DNA of 37,977 nucleotides from Ignavibacteria bacterium. GTDB taxonomy: Bacteria > Bacteroidota > Ignavibacteria > UBA10030 > UBA6906. The DNA lies in the NCBI GenBank assembly GCA_027295705.1, contig JAPUKJ010000142.1, forward strand, positions 1 through 37,977. The letters are read 5' to 3'. The position numbers and the translations under genes were made by a program. Positions within the stretch are counted from its first letter, which is position 1, and every line of letters begins with the position of its first letter. The notes below the pieces were generated by a model. It saw only the letters and a program-made list of their open reading frames with translations, had not been told where the DNA came from and made no database searches. Of this stretch, positions 27,693 to 35,978 are shown in pieces.

Positions 27693-28604
27693 TTATTGAA
27701 TCGCAAGACGAACAAATCCGCCAGCCTGATCAAGCCTCTTGCGAGCATCTTCAGCGGAAATGCCCAATGAGATCATTACTAGCGCTGTTTTCACGTGACC
27801 ACCAGCCTTGCCGAGGAACTCCGTCGCTAGCGCGTAATTGACGCCCGTTGCCGTCATGATTATTCTCTTCGCGCGCTCGTTCAATTTCTGATTAGTTAAC
27901 TGTAGGTCCACCATCATGTTCTCATAGACCTTACCAAGCTTAACCATGGCTGTTGTGGTTATCATATTAAGGATGAGTTTTTGTGCCGTTCCAGACTTCA
28001 TTCTTGTAGACCCCATAATTACTTCAGGCCCTACCTCAGGACAAATAGCGACGTCGACACTCAATTCAAAGCTCTCTCGTGGATTGGTCGTAATGAACAA
28101 TGTCTTTGCGCCACGTTCTTTTGCCCTCTTCGCAGAAGTGACAACATAAGGCGTAAGCCTGCTGGCCGCTATTCCGCAGACTACATCCTTGGAGCCGACT
28201 CCTTGCGCATCGATATCTTCAATTGCCTGCGACTCGTTATCCTCCGCACCTTCCTCAGATCTGAAAACTGCACTGCGACCCCCGGCAATAATTCCAATTA
28301 CCGTCGAAGGGTCCGTTCCAAAGGTAGGTGGGCATTCTGATGCATCGAGAATGCCAAGTCTTCCGCTTGTTCCAGCACCAACGTAGATTAGGCGCCCTCC
28401 ACTTCTGAATGAAGTCACTACAAGATCGACAGCTTTTGCTATGTAAGGAATCTCAGCTTCGACAGCAATTGGCACAATCTTATCTTCCGAATTGGTAATC
28501 CGTAAGATTGATTCCGTGGAAAGTTTGTCGAATTTTCTGGAAGCCGGATTTCTCTGTTCTGTCGTTAGAGCACCAAGCTTCTCTGCCAAGGTAGGGGATT
28601 TCAT
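27693..28604 (-). CDS. murQ: N-acetylmuramic acid 6-phosphate etherase
   Basis: MurQ cleaves the lactyl ether of MurNAc-6-phosphate to give GlcNAc-6-phosphate and D-lactate, a cytoplasmic step of cell-wall recycling. The roughly 303-residue protein has the SIS-domain motif YVGAGTSGRLGILDASECPPTFG (about 74-96), which includes the sugar-phosphate loop and the catalytic-region glutamate, and the later KSGTAQKLILNMITT motif. Length is normal. The open frame reaches a TTG at 28610, but the ATG two codons later is the natural start. It follows rsmG by 20 bases, so it is in one operon with the tRNA/rRNA modification genes; no transporter, kinase (AnmK, AmgK) or NagZ gene is visible nearby. Confidence 0.95.
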   Translation of the reverse strand: MKSPTLAEKLGALTTEQRNPASRKFDKLSTESILRITNSEDKIVPIAVEAEIPYIAKAVDLVVTSFRSGGRLIYVGAGTSGRLGILDASECPPTFGTDPSTVIGIIAGGRSAVFRSEEGAEDNESQAIEDIDAQGVGSKDVVCGIAASRLTPYVVTSAKRAKERGAKTLFITTNPRESFELSVDVAICPEVGPEVIMGSTRMKSGTAQKLILNMITTTAMVKLGKVYENMMVDLQLTNQKLNERAKRIIMTATGVNYALATEFLGKAGGHVKTALVMISLGISAEDARKRLDQAGGFVRLAIQ

Positions 28605-28624
28605 TCGCAATAACAGCGATCAAT

Positions 28625-29353
28625 TTAGAGTTCAACGACGATAATCTTCTTGTCTTCCATTTCATGCTTGTGACTCTCTTCTAGCACCATATCAAGGCTC
28701 GCAATTCTGTGCCTTCCTTTTCGTTTTCTGGCAATTCGTATTTCGTGTTCTGTATCTCCCCCTTTCAAAGCGAGCAAGCATGGGAGACGAAAGGATTGTT
28801 TGGATGACAAACTCAAGCCCTTCATATGTAGAACTTTGGGCAATGACGACTTTCTCATAACTAATCTAGAGGACCACTCGACAAGGTCGGCAAGCGGGCC
28901 AACCGCTCTTGCGACAACTAGATCAAAACCATCGTGGTCGTCATGCGTGATGTCCTCGGCCCGTCCTGCAATAACGGCTACATTGCTGAGCCCTAGTGTG
29001 CTCACCATGTCTTTCAGCGCCGTCACTTTTTTTCTAATAGAATCAAGGAGGATAACCTTCAAATCTTTTCGCACAATGGCCACCGGCAGACCCGGGAGAC
29101 CGCCACCAGAACCAAGGTCCAACACCTTGAGATTCTGTGGTATTGCAACTAGGAGCAAGATAGACAGAGAATGAAGTATGTGTCTGAACCACAAGTTCCC
29201 GATATCACTTCTCGATATGAGATTTACCTTTGAGTTCCAATCAACGAGCAAATCTACGTAGCTTTCCAGCAAAGCTAGTTGTTCCCCAGATAGCAACAAC
29301 CCATTCAGCCTGCAAGCTCTTGCAAACGCCTTTTGTGAATTCTCTCGAGTCAC
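28625..29353 (-). CDS. rsmG: 16S rRNA (guanine527-N7)-methyltransferase
   Basis: RsmG (GidB) methylates N7 of G527 of 16S rRNA; loss gives low-level streptomycin resistance in other bacteria. The 242-residue protein has the N-terminal helical part with WNSKVNLISR, the SAM loop VLDLGSGGGLPGLPVAI near 76 and the VVARAVGPLADLVEWS motif near 127. The start is a GTG at 29353, 13 bases after the mnmG stop, with no good ribosome binding site; translational coupling is likely. The C-terminal 30 residues are more variable than the rest. Confidence 0.94.
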   Translation of the reverse strand: MTRENSQKAFARACRLNGLLLSGEQLALLESYVDLLVDWNSKVNLISRSDIGNLWFRHILHSLSILLLVAIPQNLKVLDLGSGGGLPGLPVAIVRKDLKVILLDSIRKKVTALKDMVSTLGLSNVAVIAGRAEDITHDDHDGFDLVVARAVGPLADLVEWSSRLVMRKSSLPKVLHMKGLSLSSKQSFRLPCLLALKGGDTEHEIRIARKRKGRHRIASLDMVLEESHKHEMEDKKIIVVEL

Positions 29354-29366
29354 AGTTTTAGTGCAG

Positions 29367-31295
29367 TTATTTGTTCCACGTGGAACACTTGCTCCTCACG
29401 CTCACCATCAGTATCGACAAGTCTGCCGCAGTGACGCCATTTATTCTTGATGCCTGGCCAATAGACCTAGGTCTTACGCGTTCAAGCTTCTCTCGAGCTT
29501 CACTACTTAGTGATTTCGTTTCGGAAAAGTCAAAATCTCGCGGGATCGTGATCCCTTCATTCCGTTTGAATTGAGCTATTTGATCATCTTGCCTTTTCAA
29601 GTACCCCTCATATTTCACTTCTATTTGAACTCTGTCAAGGGCTCCAAGATCATGCAGCAAGCATCCCATATTTTCGTCTCCTCTCACACTCTCAAGTTCC
29701 AGCAAGTCCTTGAGCTGTACCTCAGGCCTTTTCAAAATCTGCTCTAGCGTTGAGTTTTCTACGATACGCTCGCTACTTTTTTTCGCGAGTAGATCGTTGA
29801 TCTCAAGAGGCGAGACACTCTTTGAAGCTAAGTAGGATTTGGCCGCGACCACACGTTTTTCCTTTTGATCCAATCTACCTATTGCATCCAAATCTATGAG
29901 CCCTAGACGGTGTCCAATTCTCATCAACCGAGAATCTGCATTGTCCTGTCGCAGCTTTAGCCTGTACTCTGCTCGAGAAGTAAAGATTCGGTATGGTTCA
30001 TCAGTCCCTTTGTTGATGAGGTCATCAATCATCACACCAATGTATGAATCACTTCGCTGCATGATTAGGGGATCGTGTTTCTTAGCCTTGAGTGCTGCAT
30101 TTATTCCTGCAACTAGCCCTTGGCCTGCAGCCTCTTCGTATCCGCTGGTACCATTGATTTGACCAGCGAAGAATAGTCCTTCGATAGCCTTCGTTTCCAG
30201 CGTAAGCTCGAGCTGATGCGGTGGAAAATAGTCATATTCAACTGCGTAACCAGGTCTAAGGAATTCGGCTCTCTCCAGACCGGGAACTGTTCTTAGTGCG
30301 CGGACCTGGATCTCCTTTGGCAGACTTGTCGAGAAACCATTAACATATACAATATCTGCTTCGTACCCTTCGGGTTCAAGAAATATTTGATGCCGGTCCC
30401 TGTCTGCAAAGCGCTCTATTTTGTCCTCTATTGATGGGCAGTACCTTGGACCTACTCCTTTGATCCTCCCTGTAAACATAGGCGAATCCTGAAATCCCTC
30501 CCGAAGTAGATCATGAGTTTTCGGGTTTGTATAGGTCAGATACATAGGTATCTGCTCATTGGTAACCTGTTTCGTTCCATGAGAGAATGGAATTGGTGGT
30601 TTGTCAGGATCTTGCACTTCTGTGACCGAGAAATCAATGCTCTTCTTGCTCAATCTAGGCGGCGTACCAGTCTTCAACCTCCCCTTTCTGAAGCCAAAGC
30701 CTTGGAGTCTATCGGACAGACCATTTGATGAGAATTCACCAAACCTCCCACCACGTGTAGTCGAGGAACCCGTATGCATGACAGCATTTAGAAACGTGCC
30801 GCTGCATAGTACCACTGAAATGCAAGTTATTTGATGCCCCTTACCTGTAATGGCACCGATAACTCTGGAGTCATTCAAAATCAGATCTTGAAGTGTGTCT
30901 TGGATTACAGCTAAGTTGGACTGACTCATCACTCGTTGCCGAGCCTCCCTGCTATACCAGTCCCTATCGTTTTGGCACCGGGGCGACCAAACCGCAGGTC
31001 CTTTCGATCGGTTAAGCATTCTGAAGTGAATCCCGGTTGCATCGGCGATCTTGCCCATTTCCCCACCCAGCGCATCAACCTCGCGCACTAGATGACCCTT
31101 GGCAGTTCCACCAATTGCTGGGTTGCAGGACATTCTCCCAATCGCTTCCAAATCCATTGTGATCAGTACGGTTGAGCATCCCATTCTAGCCGAAGCCAGC
31201 GCTGCCTCTATACCAGCATGTCCGCCTCCCACAATTACGACGTCAGATCTAGTCTCCCGAGCAAACAGCGTTCCTTGTTCCACGTGAAACATCAT
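29367..31295 (-). CDS. mnmG: tRNA uridine-5-carboxymethylaminomethyl modification enzyme MnmG
   Basis: MnmG (GidA) works with MnmE to place the cmnm5 group on the wobble uridine, using FAD and methylene-tetrahydrofolate. The 642-residue protein opens with the FAD-binding [21 protein letters not shown] (about 18-38), has [26 protein letters not shown], and the catalytic Cys regions [14 protein letters not shown] near 290 and a C-terminal helical MnmE-binding domain. Two ATGs (31295 and 31292) are adjacent; AGGAG lies just before. The 16-base palindromes at both ends of the gene overlap its start and stop (see the parS entries). It follows mnmE by three bases. Confidence 0.97.
   Translation of the reverse strand: MMFHVEQGTLFARETRSDVVIVGGGHAGIEAALASARMGCSTVLITMDLEAIGRMSCNPAIGGTAKGHLVREVDALGGEMGKIADATGIHFRMLNRSKGPAVWSPRCQNDRDWYSREARQRVMSQSNLAVIQDTLQDLILNDSRVIGAITGKGHQITCISVVLCSGTFLNAVMHTGSSTTRGGRFGEFSSNGLSDRLQGFGFRKGRLKTGTPPRLSKKSIDFSVTEVQDPDKPPIPFSHGTKQVTNEQIPMYLTYTNPKTHDLLREGFQDSPMFTGRIKGVGPRYCPSIEDKIERFADRDRHQIFLEPEGYEADIVYVNGFSTSLPKEIQVRALRTVPGLERAEFLRPGYAVEYDYFPPHQLELTLETKAIEGLFFAGQINGTSGYEEAAGQGLVAGINAALKAKKHDPLIMQRSDSYIGVMIDDLINKGTDEPYRIFTSRAEYRLKLRQDNADSRLMRIGHRLGLIDLDAIGRLDQKEKRVVAAKSYLASKSVSPLEINDLLAKKSSERIVENSTLEQILKRPEVQLKDLLELESVRGDENMGCLLHDLGALDRVQIEVKYEGYLKRQDDQIAQFKRNEGITIPRDFDFSETKSLSSEAREKLERVRPRSIGQASRINGVTAADLSILMVSVRSKCSTWNK
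29372..29387. promoter_or_regulatory. parS-like ParB binding site at the mnmG 3' end
   Basis: TGTTCCACGTGGAACA is a perfect 16-base palindrome and a two-base variant of the ParB site TGTTTCACGTGAAACA. It covers codons for CSTW just before the mnmG stop. Confidence 0.75.
31276..31291. promoter_or_regulatory. parS-like ParB binding site at the mnmG 5' end
   Basis: TGTTCCACGTGAAACA differs from the general parS consensus by one base. It overlaps the first codons of mnmG (FHVEQ). Together with the 29372 site it brackets the gene, 1.9 kb apart. Confidence 0.78.
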
Positions 31296-31298
31296 CTC

Positions 31299-32693
31299 CT
31301 ACTTTCCAATGCAGAACTTTCCAAAGATGTTGTCAAGAATGTCGTCAGTTGTAACCTCACCTGTTATCTCGGAAAGAGCATTGATTGCACCTCTTACGTC
31401 AAGAGCGATAAACTCATTTGAGGTTTTACTCAAGACAGATGAGACTGCTGCAGAAAGAGAATGGCACGTGCGTGCAATCGCCTCAAAGTGCCTTTGCGAA
31501 GTTATCCTGATGCCACAGTCCTCTCCGATTTGATCACCTACAGCAGATTCCGTTAGTTTTTCCATAAGAATATCCAAGCCATTGCCTGTTTTCGCCGATG
31601 CAAAAAGCTCTGTCACTGCTACTCCATCCATAGTATGCGTCACTGGTCCCTTGACACCATTTTCCAAAAGATCACTCTTATTGTAGACAATCAACACGTG
31701 ACGTGTGCCATTCACACTGCGCAGGAGCTGCATCGATTCATCCTTGTCCGTTGAAAGCGTACCATCAACAACTAGAACAATAATATCCGATTTCCTCAGT
31801 ATCTGAACACTACGGGCTACACCCTCAGATTCAACAACACTCTGAACGTCCCTCAGGCCGGCTGTGTCAGTAAGCGAGAACAAGACCCCGGATATCGATA
31901 TGGCCTCTTCCAAGAAGTCTCTTGTGGTTCCCGCGAAAGAAGTAACGATTGCTCTGTTCTCCCTTAGTAACGCGTTGAAAAGGCTAGACTTCCCTGCATT
32001 AGGTTTTCCAACCAGGGCCACTTTGACACCCTCCCTATAGATTTTGCCAACTTCATAGGAATCCATCAGCAATCTAATATCATTCTGACATGTTGTAAGT
32101 CGCCTAAGGATCTCCTCTGCCGATATCAGTGGGATTCCATCTTCACTAAAATCCAAGTCGAGCTCCAATAACGAACACAGATCTATAAGTTCCGCCCTTG
32201 CTGAGCCCATTTTTTCAGCGAGCTTCCCTTCTAGCTGATTTATTGACGCCGCGTGTGCCTTCTGACTGCGAGCGGCAATGAGATCAGCAACAGCCTCTGC
32301 CTGCGAGAGGTCTTTCTTACCGTTAAGGAAAGCACGCTTAGTGTACTCACCCGGATCGGCTTGGCGGGCCCCAGCCCTTAGTACTGTGCTAAGTATTTTG
32401 TTCGTGACGAGCAATCCACCATGGCAACTTATCTCAACCGCATCTTCGCCAGTGTATGAGCGGGGTCCACGAAAGACAGTAACCAACACTTCGTCCACCA
32501 GACTTCCTTCAGTATCTACAATCTTGCCGTGGTGTACCGAGTAGCCGTGGGCGTCAGCGATTGGTCGTTTGCCTCTGAAGACTTTGTCAGTTATTGAGAA
32601 AACCTGTGGTCCGCTGACGCGGATAACAGCTATAGCTCCCTCACCTATCGGTGTGGCTATCGCAGCTATCGTGTCATTATCTCGAATCTTCAT
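31299..32693 (-). CDS. mnmE: tRNA modification GTPase MnmE
   Basis: MnmE (TrmE) is the GTPase partner of MnmG. Counting from the ATG at 32693 the protein has 464 residues: the folate-binding N-terminal domain opening DTIAAIATPIGEGAIAVIRVSGP (7-29), the G domain with GKPNAGKSS (229-237), the switch TSFAGTTRDF (251-260), DTAGLRD (276-282) and NKSDL, and the C-terminal FCIGK with the catalytic cysteine. The frame is open to a GTG at 32723, but that lies upstream of the predicted transcription start and adds ten residues foreign to the family. TCAGAGG abuts the ATG. It begins the mnmE-mnmG-rsmG-murQ operon. Confidence 0.96.
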   Translation of the reverse strand: MKIRDNDTIAAIATPIGEGAIAVIRVSGPQVFSITDKVFRGKRPIADAHGYSVHHGKIVDTEGSLVDEVLVTVFRGPRSYTGEDAVEISCHGGLLVTNKILSTVLRAGARQADPGEYTKRAFLNGKKDLSQAEAVADLIAARSQKAHAASINQLEGKLAEKMGSARAELIDLCSLLELDLDFSEDGIPLISAEEILRRLTTCQNDIRLLMDSYEVGKIYREGVKVALVGKPNAGKSSLFNALLRENRAIVTSFAGTTRDFLEEAISISGVLFSLTDTAGLRDVQSVVESEGVARSVQILRKSDIIVLVVDGTLSTDKDESMQLLRSVNGTRHVLIVYNKSDLLENGVKGPVTHTMDGVAVTELFASAKTGNGLDILMEKLTESAVGDQIGEDCGIRITSQRHFEAIARTCHSLSAAVSSVLSKTSNEFIALDVRGAINALSEITGEVTTDDILDNIFGKFCIGK

Positions 32694-32711
32694 CCTCTGA
32701 GGGAAGGATAA

Positions 32712-32739
32712 ATGATAAAACACTAACCATCAATGTCGA
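32712..32739 (-). promoter_or_regulatory. Candidate promoter of the mnmE operon
   Basis: On the minus strand TCGACA (32739-32734) and TATCAT (32717-32712) are 16 bases apart, each five of six with the sigma-70 consensus. Transcription would start about 12 bases before the mnmE ATG and just after the yidC terminator. Confidence 0.42.
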
Positions 32740-32791
32740 GCACGCAAAACTACAAATTTCCCAAGTGAGTAGCAATTGATTTGGCCTCAAA

Positions 32792-32820
32792 ACAAAAAAG
32801 CCTACGCTAGTTACGTAGGC
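32792..32820 (-). terminator. Rho-independent terminator after yidC
   Basis: On the minus strand GCCTACG (32820-32814), a seven-base loop and CGTAGGC (32806-32800) form a perfect seven-pair stem, followed by six T's, a G and four more T's. It lies 27 bases past the yidC stop and separates the yidC operon from mnmE. Confidence 0.88.
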
Positions 32821-32846
32821 CTTACTACTTACGACCTCGTCAGACT

Positions 32847-34646
32847 TTACCTTGTCTTCGGAACATGCTTACTCAGTTGGGCCAACAATCCAGTAGACTT
32901 CTTCTTTTGATCGACCTTCCTAAGGGGTTCGCTGCCGTGATGCTTATTTATCCAAGCCTGTTGACCTATGGATAGAAGGTTAAACATAAAATAATACAAG
33001 TTGAGACCTGAGGGAAAGCTATTGAAGAGTAGTGTCAACATGATTGGCATCATCCACACCATAGCTTTTTGTCTAGGATCCGTAACGGTCATTTTCTGCT
33101 GCATGAACATTGTTATGCCCATCGCCAGCGCGAGGCCACTTACGTGGGAGATTCCAAAAAATGGAAGGGTAAATGGAAGAGTAAACAGCGTGTCCGGAAT
33201 TGAAAGATCGTTTATCCACCATATGAAGCCCGCTTGACGAAGCTCAATCGCCGAACGGAAAACAGTAAAAAGTGCAAAGAGAATAGGCATCTGCAATAAC
33301 AGCGGCAGGCATCCAGCGGCTGGGTTTACACCATACTCCTTATAGAGATTCATCACTTGTTTATTCATCTTCTGGGGATCGTCTTTATACTTCGCACGAA
33401 TCTCGTTCATATATGGTTGCAGGGCCTGCATTCTCTTCATCGACTTCATGCTAGTCTTGGAAAGCGGGTGGAGGGCTATCTTGATGATGACTGAGAAAAC
33501 AATGATCACAAAACCGAAATTCGGTATGAACGATCCTAACAGGTTAAACAACGGGATGAGCAGGTATGCAGAAATTGGACGGATGATCCAAGCCCAGCCC
33601 AAACTCATAATCTGATCCAGATCGCGCTCATAGGCCTTGAGAACGTTGAGATCTAAGGGACCAAGAAACACGGTAAACCGAGCACTTTCAAGCGCAGAAC
33701 CGATGAACGGCATTTTCAAGCTAACACTGTAGTTCTCCTTCGCACCCCCGTCGGGCAACGAAAGGCGCATGCCCTCCATATAAGCTCCTTCGCTAGTTCC
33801 AGCATCCGGCATGATTGCAACTGCGAAATATTTGTTTCTCACCGCAACCCAGTCTGTTGCACCACCGATATCTCTCGTTACAGATTTGCCCGTATCCGTG
33901 GCATCAAGCTCTACAAGTTCACCGCCTGAGTATGCGTAGGCCATAGCAAAATCCGATTCGTCTACGCTATTGTGTTCAGCGTACCTAAGTCCGTTCTCCC
34001 AAGTTACCTGATACTCAAAGTTTGAAATAACTGTTTCGACATATCGAAACTCGATCTCAGCATCGAAGGAGTACTTGCCATTAGTAAATGTAAGGTGCTT
34101 AACAATTCTTTGATCGTCAGAAATCCGTAGCACGAGGTCAACTGAAAAAATCTGGTCGTCCTTTAACTCCACTGTTTTCCAGTTTTCGAAATCTGACTCG
34201 AAGAGCAGGTTGCTGGTGTTGATCAGTTTTCCGTCGCTAGATTGGAACAGCAAGCTAAAACTGCCACCGCGGGTAAGATCGACAAGATTAACCTTATAGT
34301 CGTCCCATGTGTTGTATTTCTGCAACTCCCATTTCCGAATCAATCCGCCTTTTGTCGTGACTTCAGCTGTGTAAAGGTCTGTTTTCACAATCAAGACCTT
34401 TTCCTCGCCAGATATAAGATGCGAGAAATACGTTCCCGTCGAGTCCCGAACTTCCGACAAGGGTATTGATTCACGAGGGGGGAGTGCTTCTTCAGACCAG
34501 AAGGTCTCCCTCGCGGCAGTTTTTGAAGCCGTGAGGCTGTCTACCACATCAAGCCTTTGTTGTCCCGGTGGTGGAGCTTGGAGCCACATCCAGACAATAA
34601 GTACCACTCCGATAAGTATAAAACCAAGTGTTGTCTTTTTATCCAT
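32847..34646 (-). CDS. yidC: Membrane protein insertase YidC
   Basis: YidC inserts and folds inner-membrane proteins, alone or with SecYEG. The 599-residue protein has the Gram-negative layout: an N-terminal membrane helix (about 6-23), a large periplasmic P1 domain (about 50-340), and the five-helix insertase core from about 350, with the cytoplasmic hairpin KTSMKSMKRMQALQPYMNEIRAKYKDDPQKMNKQVMNLYKEYGVNPAAGCLPLLLQMPI. The conserved membrane arginine position falls in the helix before that hairpin as ISAYLLIP/GFVIIVFSVIIKI, where it is replaced or shifted; an alignment would be needed. The TTG one codon upstream (34649) is less likely than the ATG at 34646. It is last in the rpmH-rnpA-yidD-yidC operon. 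Confidence 0.96.
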   Translation of the reverse strand: MDKKTTLGFILIGVVLIVWMWLQAPPPGQQRLDVVDSLTASKTAARETFWSEEALPPRESIPLSEVRDSTGTYFSHLISGEEKVLIVKTDLYTAEVTTKGGLIRKWELQKYNTWDDYKVNLVDLTRGGSFSLLFQSSDGKLINTSNLLFESDFENWKTVELKDDQIFSVDLVLRISDDQRIVKHLTFTNGKYSFDAEIEFRYVETVISNFEYQVTWENGLRYAEHNSVDESDFAMAYAYSGGELVELDATDTGKSVTRDIGGATDWVAVRNKYFAVAIMPDAGTSEGAYMEGMRLSLPDGGAKENYSVSLKMPFIGSALESARFTVFLGPLDLNVLKAYERDLDQIMSLGWAWIIRPISAYLLIPLFNLLGSFIPNFGFVIIVFSVIIKIALHPLSKTSMKSMKRMQALQPYMNEIRAKYKDDPQKMNKQVMNLYKEYGVNPAAGCLPLLLQMPILFALFTVFRSAIELRQAGFIWWINDLSIPDTLFTLPFTLPFFGISHVSGLALAMGITMFMQQKMTVTDPRQKAMVWMMPIMLTLLFNSFPSGLNLYYFMFNLLSIGQQAWINKHHGSEPLRKVDQKKKSTGLLAQLSKHVPKTR

Positions 34647-34721
34647 CAAGACTAGACTTCAAAAATGCAATCTGAGAATCTTGCATCACACCTTCATTAA
34701 CTGAATGGCCAATTAGCATCC

Positions 34722-34931
34722 TTACGCCGGATCATATCCGCCTGGGTGGAATGGGTGGCATTTCGCAACGCGCTTAAGAGCAAGCCAAGCACCTTTTAGT
34801 GAACCATGCTTGTGAATCGCTTCTATTGCGTAGTGAGAGCAGGAGGGATAGAATCTACAGACGTTGGGAGGAAGTATAGGTGAGATGAAAAGCTGGTACG
34901 CGCGAATAATGTGAATCAAAACAATCGTCAT
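34722..34931 (-). CDS. yidD: Membrane protein insertion efficiency factor YidD
   Basis: A 69-residue protein of the YidD (DUF37) family, which helps membrane insertion by YidC. It shows an amphipathic N-terminal helix ([15 protein letters not shown]) and the family core [19 protein letters not shown] with three of the usual cysteine/aromatic positions, ending [12 protein letters not shown]. The frame opens at a TTG at 34949, inside rnpA, but the ATG at 34931 gives the standard start and lies four bases after the rnpA stop. The rnpA-yidD-yidC order is widely conserved. Confidence 0.94.
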   Translation of the reverse strand: MTIVLIHIIRAYQLFISPILPPNVCRFYPSCSHYAIEAIHKHGSLKGAWLALKRVAKCHPFHPGGYDPA

Positions 34932-34935
34932 ACGC

Positions 34936-35319
34936 TTATCCAGCTGCAACCCTTTTCATCAGAGTCCTACAGACCATTCCAATGTCCTCTTGCAAGAGTC
35001 TCAATGTCACATGTTCAATGGCAAGATCCTTTATTCCCACAAACAAGAAAACAACCGAAGCATGTAGTTGAGCTTTTTCAAGGATATTCACAAGAGACGT
35101 CCGCTCCCTAGAAATTGCCTCCCTCATAAGCCTCCTCAACCTACTACGCTGGACTGCCCGTCCTACTTTGTGCCTGACGGCAACTCCTACTCTGAACGCA
35201 ACACCACCATTCCTACAGAACATACAAAAAACTCTCACCAGATCACCGTCAAAACGTTCACCAAACATAACAATGTTCCTGAATCGACGCACCCCGCGGA
35301 GGACCTCCTTCTTTTTCAT
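34936..35319 (-). CDS. rnpA: Ribonuclease P protein component
   Basis: RnpA is the protein subunit of RNase P, which matures tRNA 5' ends. The 127-residue basic protein has the diagnostic motif [27 protein letters not shown] (about 42-68), containing the R.V.R.R.RR..RE RNA-binding helix, and an N-terminal basic strand with [13 protein letters not shown]. Identity is clear from motif and from its place between rpmH and yidD. The ATG at 35319 has no strong ribosome binding site; coupling to rpmH is loose because the gap is 41 bases. The RNA subunit gene is not in the window. Confidence 0.93.
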   Translation of the reverse strand: MKKKEVLRGVRRFRNIVMFGERFDGDLVRVFCMFCRNGGVAFRVGVAVRHKVGRAVQRSRLRRLMREAISRERTSLVNILEKAQLHASVVFLFVGIKDLAIEHVTLRLLQEDIGMVCRTLMKRVAAG

Positions 35320-35360
35320 ATTGCCGAGCCAATCGTTGCCACAGTTACCTAGGCCAGAAA

Positions 35361-35507
35361 CTATCTTTCGTCACTTACGGTTAGTTTCCTTCTTCCTCTG
35401 GCCCGCCGGCGTGACAGAACCCTTCGACCGTTCTTAGATGCCATTCGAGCCCGAAAACCATGAGTGTTCTTGCGCTTCCGAATGTGTGGCTGAAAAGTCC
35501 GTTTCAT
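35361..35507 (-). CDS. rpmH: 50S ribosomal protein L34
   Basis: A 48-residue, very basic ribosomal protein: [20 protein letters not shown], then [20 protein letters not shown] and KLTVSDER. This is the standard L34 sequence (KRT.QPS.RKR...HGFR.RM.T..GR.VL..RR.KGR..L). The ATG at 35507 has a good ribosome binding site (AGAGG, five bases upstream). L34 is the first gene of the leftward rpmH-rnpA-yidD-yidC operon and stands opposite dnaA, the typical origin arrangement. It is too short for many automatic gene callers and is easily missed. A hairpin with a T9 tract lies in its leader. Confidence 0.96.
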   Translation of the reverse strand: MKRTFQPHIRKRKNTHGFRARMASKNGRRVLSRRRARGRRKLTVSDER

Positions 35508-35550
35508 TGAGTCCTCTCGCTACAATTATTGGTTGGGAAAGGGTTGAATG

Positions 35551-35595
35551 CCTACGAAAAAAAAAGGGTTGTCCAACCGCGGACAATCCTCGTAG
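35551..35595 (-). terminator. Leftward hairpin with T9 tract in the rpmH leader
   Basis: On the minus strand GGATTGTCC (35589-35581), a six-base loop and GGACAACCC (35574-35566) pair with one mismatch and are followed by nine T's (35565-35557). Flanking CCTACG (35595-35590) and CGTAGG (35556-35551) could pair outside. The hairpin is about 50 bases before the rpmH ATG, so it may be an attenuator or end a leftward transcript. Confidence 0.7.
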
Positions 35596-35668
35596 GATTA
35601 ATTCAGCTGAAGCTATAAAAAATATGCCACAGATACAAGAATAAGTGGTCTCACATAAAATATTTCCC

Positions 35669-35697
35669 TTGCCAAGCCACTTGTTGTGTATTATAAT
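35669..35697 (+). promoter_or_regulatory. Promoter of dnaA
   Basis: TTGCCA (35669-35674), 17 bases, TATAAT (35692-35697): five of six and six of six matches to the sigma-70 consensus with ideal spacing. It points at dnaA and gives a leader of about 275 bases. TTGCCAA and TTGGCAA arms at 35669-35675 and 35709-35715 flank it. Confidence 0.68.
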
Positions 35698-35724
35698 CGT
35701 ATAGTGTTTTGGCAACTTATTCTG

Positions 35725-35733
35725 TGTTGATAA
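35725..35733 (-). promoter_or_regulatory. DnaA box (near consensus)
   Basis: The minus strand reads TTATCAACA, one mismatch from TTATCCACA. It lies in the dnaA leader. Confidence 0.5.
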
Positions 35734-35914
35734 CTTGTCTGCAACCTTAGTGACCTGAACGAAACACCTTGAGCCCACTCAATCCACAAGCTCAATCACT
35801 ACTCAGCTATCTCAAGATCTTCGTAACCTATTAAAATAGCTATTGTTATTACTGGGCTAGTTTTATGGACGACTTTTGCATTTTTCTTTTGTATGTTCCG
35901 TAGGACGCTAGAAG

Positions 35915-35935
35915 TGTGAACAAATTCGTGGATAA
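35915..35935 (-). promoter_or_regulatory. Pair of DnaA boxes before dnaA
   Basis: The minus strand reads TTATCCACG (35935-35927) and TTGTTCACA (35923-35915), each one mismatch from TTATNCACA, in the same orientation with starts 12 bases apart. They end about 44 bases before the dnaA ATG, fitting DnaA autoregulation or origin binding. Confidence 0.6.
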
Positions 35936-35978
35936 CTAGTTACAAAGGTACCTTGTCTTCACCAGCCTGAGACACAAA

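Larger units (their letters stand above)
35508..35978. other. rpmH-dnaA intergenic region, probable origin neighbourhood
   Basis: 471 bases without a protein gene between divergent rpmH and dnaA. It holds the leftward hairpin (35551-35595), a dnaA promoter (35669-35697), and near-consensus DnaA boxes at 35725, 35915 and 35927. An AT-rich stretch lies around 35820-35900. This layout fits an origin or at least the dnaA regulatory region, but the box number is low for a full oriC. Confidence 0.55.

Noticed and set aside
35434-35778. Leftward 114-codon reading frame across the rpmH-dnaA gap
   Set aside because: It runs over rpmH in another frame and through the hairpin, promoter and DnaA box; the composition is not protein-like.
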